DNA of 64,000 bases from Pachyseris speciosa (GCA_016490735.1 JAEMWC010000104.1:1-64000), one strand, 5' to 3'. Positions 33,159-44,104 are shown, numbered from the stretch's first letter. A program made the numbers and translations. The notes: generated from the sequence alone by a model not told the origin.

Positions 33159-35084
33159 CATGTTAGGAAAATCTATAACGGTCGACAGCGAAGGTAGCTT
33201 GCGAGCAAGTCTCTCGGGGCTTGTTCGCAATGCTCCCAGAGTCGTGAGTAGTCTGGGCTACGATAAAATCGCCGGGGCGGATTCCAGCTCTTATGGAACA
33301 CTTCGTTGCGAAGATCACACAAATAAATTCTGCTTAATTTTCTCGACCACGTTTGCCCTTTGCATACCATCAACTATTGGACTTGCAAGGATTCTTCTGC
33401 AATGGAAAATGCAAAAACTGGTCGAACAAGTGAGTTTTCGATAAGATAGAGACTACATGTATTTATCTGTTTCCAGAAAGGAAAATCGAACGATCATATG
33501 TGCACAAAATTTTCACTGCGTCCATTCAGCTGATTTATGTAAGCTTAACATTTAAAGACATGCAAAATGCCATTTTTCCGCAGTTAGCCCAACTCAGGAG
33601 GTTCCTTTAATACTCGAATCAAGCGTGTGGTGATGTCCACTCTTTCATTCTCTGATGCAGTCGGACACAAGTTCATCGCATTTTCCACTCAATTTGAAAC
33701 CCCGGCACTTCAACCACCGTTTTAACTGTCCCACAGTGTTGTCTTCTGGTTCTCTTCAAAATCTGGAGAAGGGAACATCGTCATCTTCAGTCAGAACGGT
33801 TAAAGAGGGAAGAGAACTGCTCGCGAACGACACTATTTCAACTCACACTCTTAAAGAAAAGCGATTTGTTTGTCTGAGTCACCCAGGGGGCTCCAACTTT
33901 GTGACGTCATTAGTGCGCGTCGCTATTGTAATGATGTGTTAAACCCATACTAGAAATACCAAAAAAAGCAAAGTTTTCTAAGCAAAAAGTCTACAGGTTG
34001 TTCTGGTTGGATTTTCTTAGTTTTTGGCATAACGTTGCAGATTAGCCCTTAAACTACAAAAATCCGCTGTTTCATCTTAAGAAAGTAGCCTATGAGTATT
34101 TCAAAATGACGATTTTAGTGAGTGCACTTCGCAGAATTCGTCCCTTTTCTCTTTAATTGAAGCGCTTTTAAGGAGCGGTCATGCTTGAGTGGCCCCCCAC
34201 GGTAGCTCATTATTATGCGTAAATGTTCGGCCATTCTGCGCGATGTAACAAATAGCTCATTTCATAGGAAATATCCCAAGGAGTTGGGTAATTTTTCACG
34301 AGCTTTTAGATTAAAGATGAAAGTGAAAGCTAGATGAAAGCTAGTATTTAGCTGTTCTTGAATTTCAGACGTAAAAATCTTAGTGTCGATTTGACCTTGC
34401 TGTGCCAGTTTTCGGCCAGTAAAAGGTACACTGCTCAAAACTTATTTTTGAAGATTTCATACAACTGAATGTTAAAAATTTAGAGCTCGAAAACTCGTTG
34501 CACCAAAATAACGTCAATGTAGTCGTTGCTGGTCAGGGTCATTGTGGTCATAAAATGATGAACACGTTGATGATTTGTGATGTAGTCACGAACACCCATT
34601 ACCCCTACGCCTCCCTTCATAAGTAATCACTTTGCTTTAAACACCCAAAGAACGGTCTCTAAGTCGCTTCGTATTTACAAAACGAAAAACAAATGTGAGC
34701 TAAGGCTGACACTTCGGTTTTCTTCAAGCGGTATCAAAGAAAACTTGCTTTAAATTGCCGGCCGGAAACTGGACTTGAGGGCCGGAAACTGGGCAACTTA
34801 ATACTTTGGCGAAAAGAAGCATTATTTAAAAGATACCTGGAGAAAAAGGTAAGTAAATGTACCATCTTTAAATGAAAACTCAGAAATTTTCCACTTACTG
34901 AAAAGAAGTAGTAGGCCTTGCAATCTAAAGTGGCCGGAAACTAGGCTACATACTGTTCTAGTTTAACACAATTTTGGCCCAAAGACAGAAAATACCCATG
35001 ATATAGCTCCTTATTGGTTCGTTGGTGAACTGTACAACCGGTATTCACCAGAAGCACAAAGTTTTTGATCACACGAGAGAGGTT

Positions 35085-35120
35085 ATAATAATAATAATAA
35101 ACTTTATTTATCCTGGAAAG
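35085..35120 (-). repeat. LINE-like 3' tail (minus strand)
   Basis: On the minus strand GGATAAATAAAGTTTATTAT runs into (TTA)n, resembling the 3' end of an RTE/L2-type LINE. It is too short for more. Confidence 0.3.
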
Positions 35121-35216
35121 ACCAATCAGCTGGTATCAACTGGTGTCCAGGGGCCAGTTTCGGAAAGGTGTAATAACTCTATTCCAGGGATAAATCTGCC
35201 TTATTCCAGGAATATA

Positions 35217-36189
35217 GGTTGTGTTTTCACTAGGACAATTTTAGCTAGATAAAGTCAGAAACGTCCGGAAATACAGTGAAAACACTTTGTCTAGTGTTTA
35301 GCGAGTTAACAATGCCAACTGTTTTCACAAGGAAAAACAACGGGTTTTCTCGCCTTTACGACTGGAAACTCACGCAGAGTTATACTACCTCGCAAGATGG
35401 TTTAACTTGTCCCGACAAATACCGCAGCCAATCGCATCGCGTGTAGTGACAGATGCCTGCCAAACAATCTGGCAAAATTATTTTCCAGGCGCTCGGCCTC
35501 GGTCTTGGGAAATTTGATAAAATCGTTCGCTCTTCGCCACAAGGCAGTGCAGAATTGGTCCTTTACATTCATAGCAGTGCATCGACCGATTCCAAGGGTT
35601 AGCCTGACGGTTCTATATGAATTCCCAGTAGCTAATCTCCAAAGAGCAACGGCAACCCGCTTCTCTACGGAGATAGCTTGGCGAAGAATTGTGTTCTGTC
35701 GTACCAGCTCAGGGCCAACGAGTCCACAGATGCGTTCAAAAGTATCTCTGCTCACTCTGAAGTGCTCGCGCCACAGATGATCTTGGTAACGATTTACAAC
35801 GAGCTGTTCGAACCAAAACTGCGGCCTTGGATAGACCAACATGATCTTGCGCTTACGGCGATGTATGTTGTTTTGGCGTTGAATTGCCAAGATTACAACA
35901 TTCTGTCGCATCCTCCGCATCTGCCGAGACATTAATCGCATCCTCTGAACGAAACTACTTCTCTTTCGCAAAAATATAGCGAGAATCAGTACTAGTGAAC
36001 TCATTAAAAGCGCTTCCTCTCTCGCCATTTTTGAAAGTTGCGCGGATTTGTAATTTGAATCTTCCGAGTTATTAGTGGCTTACAATTTCCCAGTAAAAAA
36101 AATGTCATGTTTAACTAACTAATGTCGGTCTCTAAACAAACACCTAGGAAGAATGTTCAGCTAGTTATCGGCCTAGTGAAAACACAGCC
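35217..36189 (-). mobile_element. PIF/Harbinger DNA transposon (internally deleted)
   Basis: Termini GGTTGTGTTTTCACTAGG and CCTAGTGAAAACACAGCC are inverted repeats, flanked by ATA on each side as a 3-bp target duplication. It contains one gene on the minus strand (35402-36028), covering only the N-terminal half of a HARBI1-like nuclease. The TTTTCACTAG core of the terminus is shared with the MITEs at 15935 and 56849, which probably use the same transposase class. Confidence 0.8.
35402..36028 (-). CDS. HARBI1-like Harbinger transposase, C-terminally truncated (208 aa)
   Basis: An open minus-strand frame from ATG 36028. It has a basic N-terminal region, FEQLVVNRYQDHLWREHFRV, FERICGLVGPEL, EKRVAVALWRLATGNSYRTV and KFPKTEAE. 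These are landmarks of the helical N-terminal part of HARBI1/PIF nucleases (DDE_Tnp_4 group). Family members are about 350-400 residues. Here the frame ends at 35402, before the DDE catalytic aspartates, so no cutting activity is expected. The reading frame itself is intact, suggesting a young deletion derivative. Confidence 0.8.
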   Translation of the reverse strand: MAREEALLMSSLVLILAIFLRKRSSFVQRMRLMSRQMRRMRQNVVILAIQRQNNIHRRKRKIMLVYPRPQFWFEQLVVNRYQDHLWREHFRVSRDTFERICGLVGPELVRQNTILRQAISVEKRVAVALWRLATGNSYRTVRLTLGIGRCTAMNVKDQFCTALWRRANDFIKFPKTEAERLENNFARLFGRHLSLHAMRLAAVFVGTS

Positions 36190-36412
36190 ATAGACTGTTC
36201 ACAGTCCTCTATTTTTCCGTGAGATCGTCGAGATCGTACGCGTCTTGTTAATGGCGGCTATCTTGATTTTCAAACGTACCGAGTCAACGGGCCTCGGGGA
36301 TTTTGTATCTCTAAGGGGAGGGGGGCGAGAAAAATAGCGTACCGTCCCCCGCCCCCTAAGTAGATTTGACACTCTTCTCCATAGGGGGGCCCACACAAAC
36401 TGTGTGACCATT

Positions 36413-36689
36413 GGGTATTTTGAATTTAGCTGAAATGTATGGGAATATCGAAAAGGTTCTAAGTTAAGCGTGCGACGTTTACCTGAGCGAATAGCTCAAG
36501 TAAACGTCGCACGCAAAACTCTTCAAATCGCTAAAATTTGCCGTTTTCAGCTACAAGAACGACAACACACAACATTTCAGGTAAAAAGATGTTTATTTTG
36601 ATCTTATATGTGGATATTAACCGTAGTATATTACGATAATATGAACCTTTTCGATATTCCCATGCATTTCAACTAAATTCAAAATACCC
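36413..36689. mobile_element. MITE with 48-bp inverted arms
   Basis: GGGTATTTTGAATTTAGCTG...GAAAAGGTTC is matched by its inverted complement ending CAAAATACCC. A second internal palindrome (GCGTGCGACGTTTAC ... GTAAACGTCGCACGC, 36468-36515) sits off centre. 277 bp, non-coding. Confidence 0.8.
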
Positions 36690-36698
36690 AACGGGCGA

Positions 36699-38300
36699 CC
36701 CTAAAAGCCGGAACGGTGGAATGGCGGAACGCCGGAACGGCGGAAAATCACCCCAAATCCTAAAAGCCGGAACGACGGAAAATACCCCCAAATCCTAAAA
36801 ACCGGAACGACGGAAAATGCCCCCAAATCCTAAAACCCGGAACGACGGAAAATGCCCCCAAATCCTAAAACCCGGAACGACGGAAAATGCCCCCAAATCC
36901 TAAAGGACGGAACGACTGAAATATAACTAAATAAATGAAATATAAATTCAATGTTAGGGAAAACTGGTAATGTGTAATGTTTGTGAAGTTGTGTCACCGA
37001 GATAGGCGACTTCCCATCGGTGTTCGTGTCACAGAATTATCCCGACAAAGGATAAAAACAGCCAAATATATTAAGTCCAAAGTGTGTATTCTAAATGTAC
37101 ACAAGGCTTGCATTTCCACGGAGATTTAACTGAATGATATGGTATACAAAAACACGACCCGTTATGGAATATGTCAATCAGGCAACAGCATCGACATCTT
37201 GCGAACACACGCCGCGCTGCCACATGCAGATGAAATTTCAAAGCGGCGGAAAATCGCCCCAAATCCTAAAAGGAGGAAAGTCGGAAAATCGCCCCAAATC
37301 CTAAAAGCCGGAATAACGGAAAATACCCCCAAATCCTAAAACCCGGAATGACGGAAAATACTTCCAAATCCTAAAACCCGGAATGACGGAAAATGCCCGC
37401 AAATCCTAAAAGACGGAACTACTGAAATATAACTAAATAAATGGAATAAGTACAAGGTTTGGGAAAACTAGTAATTTGAAATATTTGTGAGGTTGTGTCA
37501 CCCAGATATATGACTTCCCATCGGTTTTCGTGTCACAGAATTATCCCGAAAAAAAAATAAAAACAGTCAAATATATAAAGCCTAAAGTGTGTATTCTACA
37601 AAATATACATTTCCTTGCGTACATTTGCATGGAAATTAAAATGATATGGTACACAAAAACACGTTATGGAACAAGTCAACCACGCAAAAGCAATGACAGC
37701 TTTCAAGCCACACAGAGAAATTGGTGGACACTTAACGTTTTACATTTGCATGGACAGGGCTTAATGAAAGCGCAAAACTTATTTCCCACCAAAAAAAAAA
37801 AATCAGCCTTGCCCAAGGGCACAAAACTAACTAATTTGTCGCACTGAAATTTCATCTGCATGTGGCCGCGCGGCATGTGTTCGAAAGCTGTCATTTCTGT
37901 TGCGTGGTTGACATGTTCCATAACGTGTTTTTGTGTACCATACCATTTTAATCTCCGTGGAAATGTACGCAAGGAAATGTATATTTTGTAGAATACATAC
38001 TTTAGACTTAATATATATGGTTGTTTTTATCCTTTTTCAGGATAATTCTGTGACACGAAAACCAATGGGAAGTCATCTACCTCGGTGACACAACCTCACA
38101 AGTTCAAATTACTAGTTTTCCCAAACTTATAATTCTTCCATTAATTTAGTTATATTTCAGTAGTTCCGTCTTTCAGAAATTTGCGGGCATTTTCCGTCAT
38201 TCCGGGTTTTCGGATTTGGGGGTATTTTCCGTCGTTCCGGCTTTTAGGATTTGACGTGATTTTCCGCCGTTCCGGCGTTCCACCATTCCGGCTTTTAGCC
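36699..38300. mobile_element. Fold-back element with arms made of 35-bp tandem repeats
   Basis: Left arm CTAAAAGCCGGAACGGTGG then tandem units CGGAACGACGGAAAATGCCC-CCAAATCCTAAAACC (36698-36930 and again 37240-37420). The right arm (38160-38300) is the inverted complement, ending CCATTCCGGCTTTTAG. The intervening DNA is also a large inverted repeat (GTGTCACAGAATTATCC, ATATGGTACACAAAAACACG phrases at 37025/37140 and 37530-37670 versus 37850-38060). Total 1.6 kb, no transposase. Confidence 0.75.
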
Positions 38301-38784
38301 CTTTCACCACCAAGGGGGCTTTATAGATTTTACTCTGGCTAACGCCAGACGATTTTACTCGTCAAAAGAGAGGGCTTTGGTGATGAAAGGGTTAAAAACT
38401 ATATCCTTAACCCTTTCACCACCAAGGAGGGCTTTATACATTTTACTCTGGCTAACGCCAGACGATTTTACTTGTCATAGGGGAGGCCTTTGGTGATGAA
38501 AGGGTTAAAAACTATATCCTTAACCCTTTCACCACCAAGGAGGGCTTTATACATTTTACTCTGGCTAACGCCAGACGATTTTACTCGTCAAAGGGGAGGC
38601 CTTTGGTGATGAAAGGGTTAAAAACTCTCTCCTTAACCCTTTCACCACCAAGGGGGGCTTTATAGATTTTACTCTGGCTAACGCCAGACCATTTTACTCG
38701 TCAAAGGGGAGGCCTTTGGTGATGAAAGGGTTAAAAACTATCTCCTTAACCCTTTCACCACCAAGGGGGGCTTTATACATTTTT

Positions 38785-39165
38785 ACTTCACAAATTAATG
38801 TGATCAAGTAAGCTGAAGCCACTCAAAAGGCACTAAGGCCACAAGGTAGCGGGCATTACCCCTTAAATCTACCAAAGCAAAGATTGAGCCCAAGCATTAG
38901 CAGCCATGGACACCTGTTTCGGCCATGTTAGGCCTCGTCAGCATGGCATAGCTAATGCTCAGGCTCAAGTACCCACATATCAATAAAACAAGCAATGAAA
39001 ACGTCAAGCTTCTGGGATGTGGCTGGAGTGACAACGATACTTCACAAATTAATGTGATCAAGTAAGCTGAAGCCACTCAAAAGGCACTAAGGCCACAAGA
39101 AAAGCGGGCATTACCCCTTAAATCTACCAAAGCAAAGATTGAACCCAAGCATTAGCAAGCTAATG
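38785..39165 (-). mobile_element. Retrozyme-like 254-bp repeat, about 1.5 tandem units
   Basis: ACTTCACAAATTAATGTGAT begins at 38785 and again at 39039, giving a 254-bp unit. The first unit is complete and contains a hammerhead ribozyme on the minus strand. The second is cut inside the ribozyme region and joins the satellite at AGCTGTGGCAACTCTGG. Small non-coding units in tandem with one hammerhead each are the definition of retrozymes, reported from corals and other metazoans as sources of circular RNAs. There is no ORF. The direction of transcription is inferred from the ribozyme. Confidence 0.65.
38886..38966 (-). ncRNA. Type I hammerhead ribozyme
   Basis: Minus-strand order: stem I strand GCATTAGC-TAT-GCCATG; CUGACGA; stem II GGCC-UAACAU-GGCC; GAAA; short stem III AC-AGGU-GU; GUC; stem I return CATGGC-T-GCTAATGC. 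Stem I is 6 bp plus 8 bp with a small internal loop, extended by GAGCC/GGCTC. Every invariant core residue (CUGANGA, GAAA, UH) is present. The predicted cut follows GUC, between 38909 and 38908 on the plus numbering. The loop in stem I and the stem II loop could form the stabilising contact typical of natural hammerheads. Confidence 0.8.
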
Positions 39166-39744
39166 GAGAACTGTGGCAACTCTGGCTAACGCCAGACGAT
39201 TTTACTCGTCAAAGGGGAGGCATTTGGTGATGAAAGGGTTAAAAACTATCTCCTTAACCCTTTCACCACCAAGGGGGGCTTTATAGATTTTACTCTGGCT
39301 AACGCCAGACCATTTTACTCGTCAAAGGGGAGGCCTTTGGTGATGAAAGGGTTAAAAACTATCTCCTTAACCCTTTCACCACCAAGGGGGGCTTTATAGA
39401 TTTTACTCTGGCTAACGCCAGACGATTTTACTCGTCAAAGGGGAGGCCTTTGGTGATGAAAGGGTTAAAAACTATCTCCTTAACCCTTTCACCACCAAGG
39501 GGGGCTTTATACATTTTACTCTGGCTAACGCAAGACGATTTTACTCGTCAAAGGGGAGGCCTTTGGTGATGAAAGGGTTAAAAACTATCTTTTAAACCCT
39601 TTCACCACCAAGGGGGGCTTTATAGATTTTACTCTGGCTAACGCCAGACCATTTTACTCGTCAAACGGGAGGCCTTTGGTGATGAAAGGGTTAAAAACTA
39701 TCTCCTTAACCCTTTCACCACCAAGGGGGGCTTTATACATTTTA

Positions 39745-39892
39745 ACTTCACAAATTAATGTGATCAAATAAGCTGAAGCCACTCAAAAGGCACTAAGGCC
39801 ACAAGGTAGCGGGCATTACCCCTTAAATCTACCAAAGCAAAGATTGAGCCCAAGCATTAGCAAGCTAATGGAGAGCTGTGGCAACTCTGGCT
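39745..39892. repeat. Truncated retrozyme unit, ribozyme core deleted (copy 2)
   Basis: Same ACTTCACAAATTAATGTGAT start. It ends GCATTAGCAAGCTAATGG, where the ~48-nt ribozyme core between the two stem-I arms is missing, and is fused to the satellite unit. Confidence 0.8.
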
Positions 39893-40222
39893 AACGCCAG
39901 ACGATTTTACTCGTCAAAGGGGAGGCATTTCGTGATGAAAGGGTTAAAAACTATCTCCTTAACCCTTTCACCACCAAGGGGGGTTTATAGATTTTACTCT
40001 GGCTAACGCCAGACGATTTTACTCGTCAAAGGGGAGGCCTTTGGTGATGAAAGGGTTAAAAACTATCTTTTTAACCCTTTCACCACCAAGGGGGGCTTTA
40101 TAGATTTTACTCTGGCTAACGCCAGACCATTTTACTCGTCAAAGGGGAGGCCTTTGGTGATGAAAGGGTTAAAAACTATCTCCTTAACCCTTTCACCACC
40201 AAGGGGGGCTTTATACATTTTT

Positions 40223-40372
40223 ACTTCACAAATTAATGTGATCAAGTAAGCTGAAGCCACTCAAAAGGCACTAAGGCCACAAGGTAGCGGGCATTACCCC
40301 TTAAATCTACCAAAGCAAAGATTGAACCTAAGCATTAGCAAGCTAATGGAGAGCTGTGGCAACTCTGGCTAA
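40223..40372. repeat. Truncated retrozyme unit, ribozyme core deleted (copy 3)
   Basis: Same structure and same deletion junction as the copy at 39745, 478 bp further on. The retrozyme piece therefore was amplified together with neighbouring satellite units. Confidence 0.8.
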
Positions 40373-43300
40373 CGCCAGACGATTTTACTCGTCAAAGGGG
40401 AGGCATTTGGTGATGAAAGGGTTAAAAACTATCTCCTTAACCCTTTCACCACCAAGGGGGGTTTATAGATTTTACTCTGGCTAACGCCAGATGATTTTAC
40501 TCGTCAAACGGGAAGCCTTTGGTGATGAAAGGGTTAAAAACTATCTCCTAAACCCTTTCACCACCAAGGGGGGCTTTATAGATTTTACTCTGGCTAACGC
40601 CAGACCATTTTACTCGTCAAAGGGAAGGCCTTTGGTGATGAAAGGGTTCAAAACTATCTCCTTAACCCTTTCACCACCAAGGGGGGCTTTATAGATTTTA
40701 CTCTGGCTAACGCTAGACCATTTTACTCGTCAAAGGGGAGGCCTTTGGTGATGAAAGGGTTAAAAAGTATGTTTTTAACCCATTCACCACCAAGGGGGGC
40801 CTTATAGCTTTTACTCTGGCTAACGCCAGACGATTTTACTCGTCAAAGGGGAGGCCTTTGGTGATGAAAGGGTTAAAAACTATCTCCTTAACCCTTTCAC
40901 CACCAAGGGGGGCTTTATAGATTTTACTCTGGCTCACGCCAGACCATTTTACTCGTCAAAGGGGAGGCCTTTGGTGATGAAAGGGTTAAAATCTATCTCC
41001 TTAACCCTTTCACCACCAAGGGGGGCTTTATAGATTTTACTCTGGCTAACGCCAGACCATTTTACTCGTCAAAGGGGAGGCCTTTGGTGATGAAAGGGTT
41101 AAAAACTATCTCCTTAACCCTTTCACCACCAAGGGGGACTTTATAGATTTTACTCTGGCTAACGCCAGACCATTTTACTCGTCAAAGGGGAGGCCTTTGG
41201 TGATGAAAGGGTTAAAAACTATCTCCTTAACCCTTTCACCACCAAGGGGGGCTTTATCCATTTTTACTCTGGCTAACGCCAGACGATTTTACTCGTCAAA
41301 GGGGAGGCGTTTGGTGATGAAAGGGTTAAAAACTATCTCCTTAACCCTTTCAGTACCAAGGGAGGCCTTATCCATTTTTACTCTGGCTAACGCCAGACGA
41401 TTTTACTCGTCAAAGGGGTGCCCTTTGGTGATGAAAGGGTTAAAACCTATCTCCTTAACCCTTTCACCACCAAGGGGGCTTTATAGATTTTACTCTGGCT
41501 AACGCCAGATGATTTTACTCGTCAAAGGGGAGGCCTTTGGTGATGATAGTTTTTAACCCATTCACCACCAAGGGGGGCTTTATAGCTTTTACTCTGGCTA
41601 ACGCCAGACGATTTTACTCGTCAAAGGGGAGGCCTTTGGTGATGAAAGGGTTAAAACCTATCTCCTTAACCCTTTCACTTCCAAGGGGGGCTTTATCCAT
41701 TTTTACTCTGGCTAACGCCAGACGATTTTACTCGTCAAAGGGGAGGCCTTTGGTGATGAAAGGGTTAAAACCTATCTCCTTAACCCTTTCACCACCAAGG
41801 GGGGCTTTATAGATTTTACTCTGGCTAACGCGAGACGATTTTACTCGTCAAAGGGGAGGCCTTTGGTGATGAAAGGGTTAAAAAGTATGTTTTTAACCCA
41901 TTCACCACCAAGGGGGGCTTTATAGCTTTTACTCTGGCTAACGCCAGACGATTTTACTCGTCAAAGGGGAGGCCTTTGGTGATGAAAGGGTTAAAAAGTA
42001 TGTTTTTAACCCATTCACCACCAAGGGGGGCTTTATAGCTTTTACTCTGGCTAACGCCAGACGATTTTACTCGTCAAAGGGGAGGCCTTTGGTGATGAAA
42101 GGGTTAAAAACTATCTCCTTTACCCTTTCACCACCAAGGGGGGCTTTATAGATTTTACTCTGGCTAACGCCAGATTATTTTACTCGTCAAAGGGGAGGCC
42201 TTTGGTGATGATAGTTTTTAACCCATTCACCACCAAGGGGGGCTTTATAGCTTTTACTCTGGCTAACGCCAGACGATTTTACTCGTCAAAGGGGAGGCCT
42301 TTGGTGATGAAAGGGTTAAAACCTATCTCCTTAACCCTTTCACTTCCAAGGGGGGCTTTATCCATTTTTACTCTGGCTAACGCCAGACGATTTTACTCGT
42401 CAAAGGGGAGGCCTTTGGTGATGAAAGGGTTAAAACCTATCTCCTTAACCCTTTCACCACCAAGGGGGCTTTATAGATTTTACTCTGGCTAACGCCAGAC
42501 GATTTTACTCGTCAAAGGGAGGCCTTTGGTGATGAAAGGGTTAAAAAGTATGTTTTTAACCCATTCACCACCAAGGGGGCTTTATAGCTTTTACTCTGGC
42601 TAACGCCAGACGATTTTACTCGTCAAAGGGGAGGCCTTTGGTGATGAAAGGGTTAAAAAGTATGTTTTTAACCCATTCACCACCAAGGGGGGCTTTATAG
42701 CTTTTACTCTGGCTAACGCCAGACGATTTTACTCGTCAAAGGGGAGGCCTTTGGTGATGAAAGGGTTAAAAACTATCTCCTTAACCCTTTCACCACCAAG
42801 GGGGCTTTATAGATTTTACTCTGGCTAACGCCAGATTATTTTACTCGTCAAAGGGGAGGCCTTTGGTGATGATAGTTTTTAACCCATTCACCACCAAGGG
42901 GGGCTTTATAGCTTTTACTCTGGCTAACGCCAGACGATTTTACTCGTCAAAGGGGAGGCCTTTGGTGATGAAAGGGTTAAAAACTATCTCCTTAACCCTT
43001 TCACTTCCAAGGGGGGCTTTATCCATTTTTACTCTGGCTAACGCCAGACGATTTTACTCGTCAAAGGGGAGGCCTTTGGTGATGAAAGGGTTAAAACCTA
43101 TCTCCTTAACCCTTTCACCACCAAGGGGGGCCTTATAGATTTTACTCTGGCTGACGCCAGACGATTTTACTCGTCAAAGGGGAGGCCTTTGGTGATGAAA
43201 GGGTTAAAAAGTATGTTTTTAACCCATTCACCACCAAGGGGGGCTTTATAGCTTTTACTCTGGCTAACGCCAGACGATTTTACTCGTCAAAGGGGAGGCC

Positions 43301-44104
43301 TTTGGTGATGAAAGGGTTAAAAACTATCTCCTTAACCCTTTCACCACCAAGGGGGGCTTTATAGGTTTTACTCTGGCTAACGCCAGACGATTTTACTCGT
43401 CAAAGGGGAGGCCTTTGGTGATGAAAGGTAACATTCACCACCAAGGGGGGCTTTATAGCTTTTACTCTGGCTAAAGCCAGACGATTTTACTCGTCAAAGG
43501 GGGGGCCTTTGGTGATGAAAGGGTTAAAAACTATCTCCTTAACCCTTTCACCACCAAGGGGGGCCTTATAGATTTTACTCTCGCTAACGCCAGACGATTT
43601 TACTCGTCAAAGGGGAGGCCTTTGGTGATGAAAGGGTTAAAAACTCTCTCCTTAACCCTTTCACCACCAAGGGGGCCTTATAGCTTTTACTCTGGCTAAC
43701 GCCAGATGATTTTACTCGTCAAAGGGGAGGCCTTTGGTGATGAAAGGGTTAAAAACTATCTCCTTAACCCTTTCACCACCAAGGGGGGCTTTATAGATTT
43801 TACTCTAGCTAACGCCAGATGATTTTACTCGTCAAAGGGGAGGCCTTTGGTGGTGAAAGGGTTAGGGTTGCCCTACCCAACGGTCACACATTTTGTTGCA
43901 GCACCCTCTGTCTTCTCCAGGTTGACTCGGAACATTTGAAAATCAAGATGGCCGCCATTAACAAGACGCGTACGATCTCGACGATCTCACGGAAAAATAG
44001 AGGACCGTGAACAGTCTACTAGGCGTACTATACCTTGTGGAATAAGGCAGATTTATGCCTGGAATAGAGTTATTACACATTTCAGGAACCGGCCCTAGCA
44101 ATCT

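Larger units (their letters stand above)
30960..34955. mobile_element. ~4 kb TIR DNA transposon with THAP-like gene
   Basis: The left terminus CAGTATGTTGCCCAGTTTCC (30960) and right terminus GGAAACTAGGCTACATACTG (34955) are inverted repeats with two mismatches over 24 bp. Further copies of CCGGAAACTGG lie subterminally (34757-34795). The interior has the THAP-like finger frame at 32725-33158 and, near the left end, a Penelope-type fragment. No target duplication of standard length is clear. The superfamily is undecided, possibly P-like because of the THAP finger. Confidence 0.55.
38303..43865. repeat. 113-bp satellite array, unit = TTAA-flanked inverted-repeat element
   Basis: About 43 head-to-tail units with a 113-bp period, measured between successive CCCTTTCACCACC starts (e.g. 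39264, 39377, 39490, 39603). Each unit runs TTAA-CCCTTTCACCACCAAGG ... CCTTTGGTGATGAAAGGG-TTAA plus a ~15-bp linker AAACTATCTCC. The two ends are inverted repeats, with a TGGCTAACGCCA palindrome in the middle. From about 41540 a higher-order repeat of ~662 bp appears, marked by the shortened junction GATGATAGTTTTTAACCC at 41543, 42208 and 42869. Long open frames such as LTLSPPRGALSIFTLANARR are repeat artefacts. Confidence 0.9.
35152..44098. mobile_element. Large nested structure bounded by inverted ~0.25 kb repeats
   Basis: The left boundary sequence GGGGCCAGTTTCGGAAAGGTG-TAATAACTCTATTCC (from 35152) reappears inverted at 44040-44098 (GGAATAGAGTTATTACAC...GGAACCGGCCCT). The next portion, GACTGTTCACAG-TCCTCTATTTTTCCGTGAG-ATCGTC...AATGGCGGC (36193-36280), is inverted at 43945-44020. 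The left copy is split by the Harbinger element at 35217-36189. The enclosed DNA carries a palindromic MITE, a fold-back element and the 113-bp satellite. It is either one large TIR element filled by later insertions or two independent copies of one repeat in opposite orientation. Confidence 0.55.

Noticed and set aside
40491..43138. Open frames of 60-100 codons encoding LTLSPPRG / FTLANARRFYSSKGR repeats
   Set aside because: They are translations of the 113-bp satellite; the frame is kept only because unit variants change length, and no start, splice or gene context exists.
38303..43865. CRISPR-like array of direct repeats
   Set aside because: Units are contiguous with no unique spacers, in eukaryotic DNA; it is a satellite.
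39001..43865. A host repeat-protein gene interrupted by retrozyme pieces
   Set aside because: No promoter, intron or frame conservation; the palindromic TTAA-bounded units explain the structure better.
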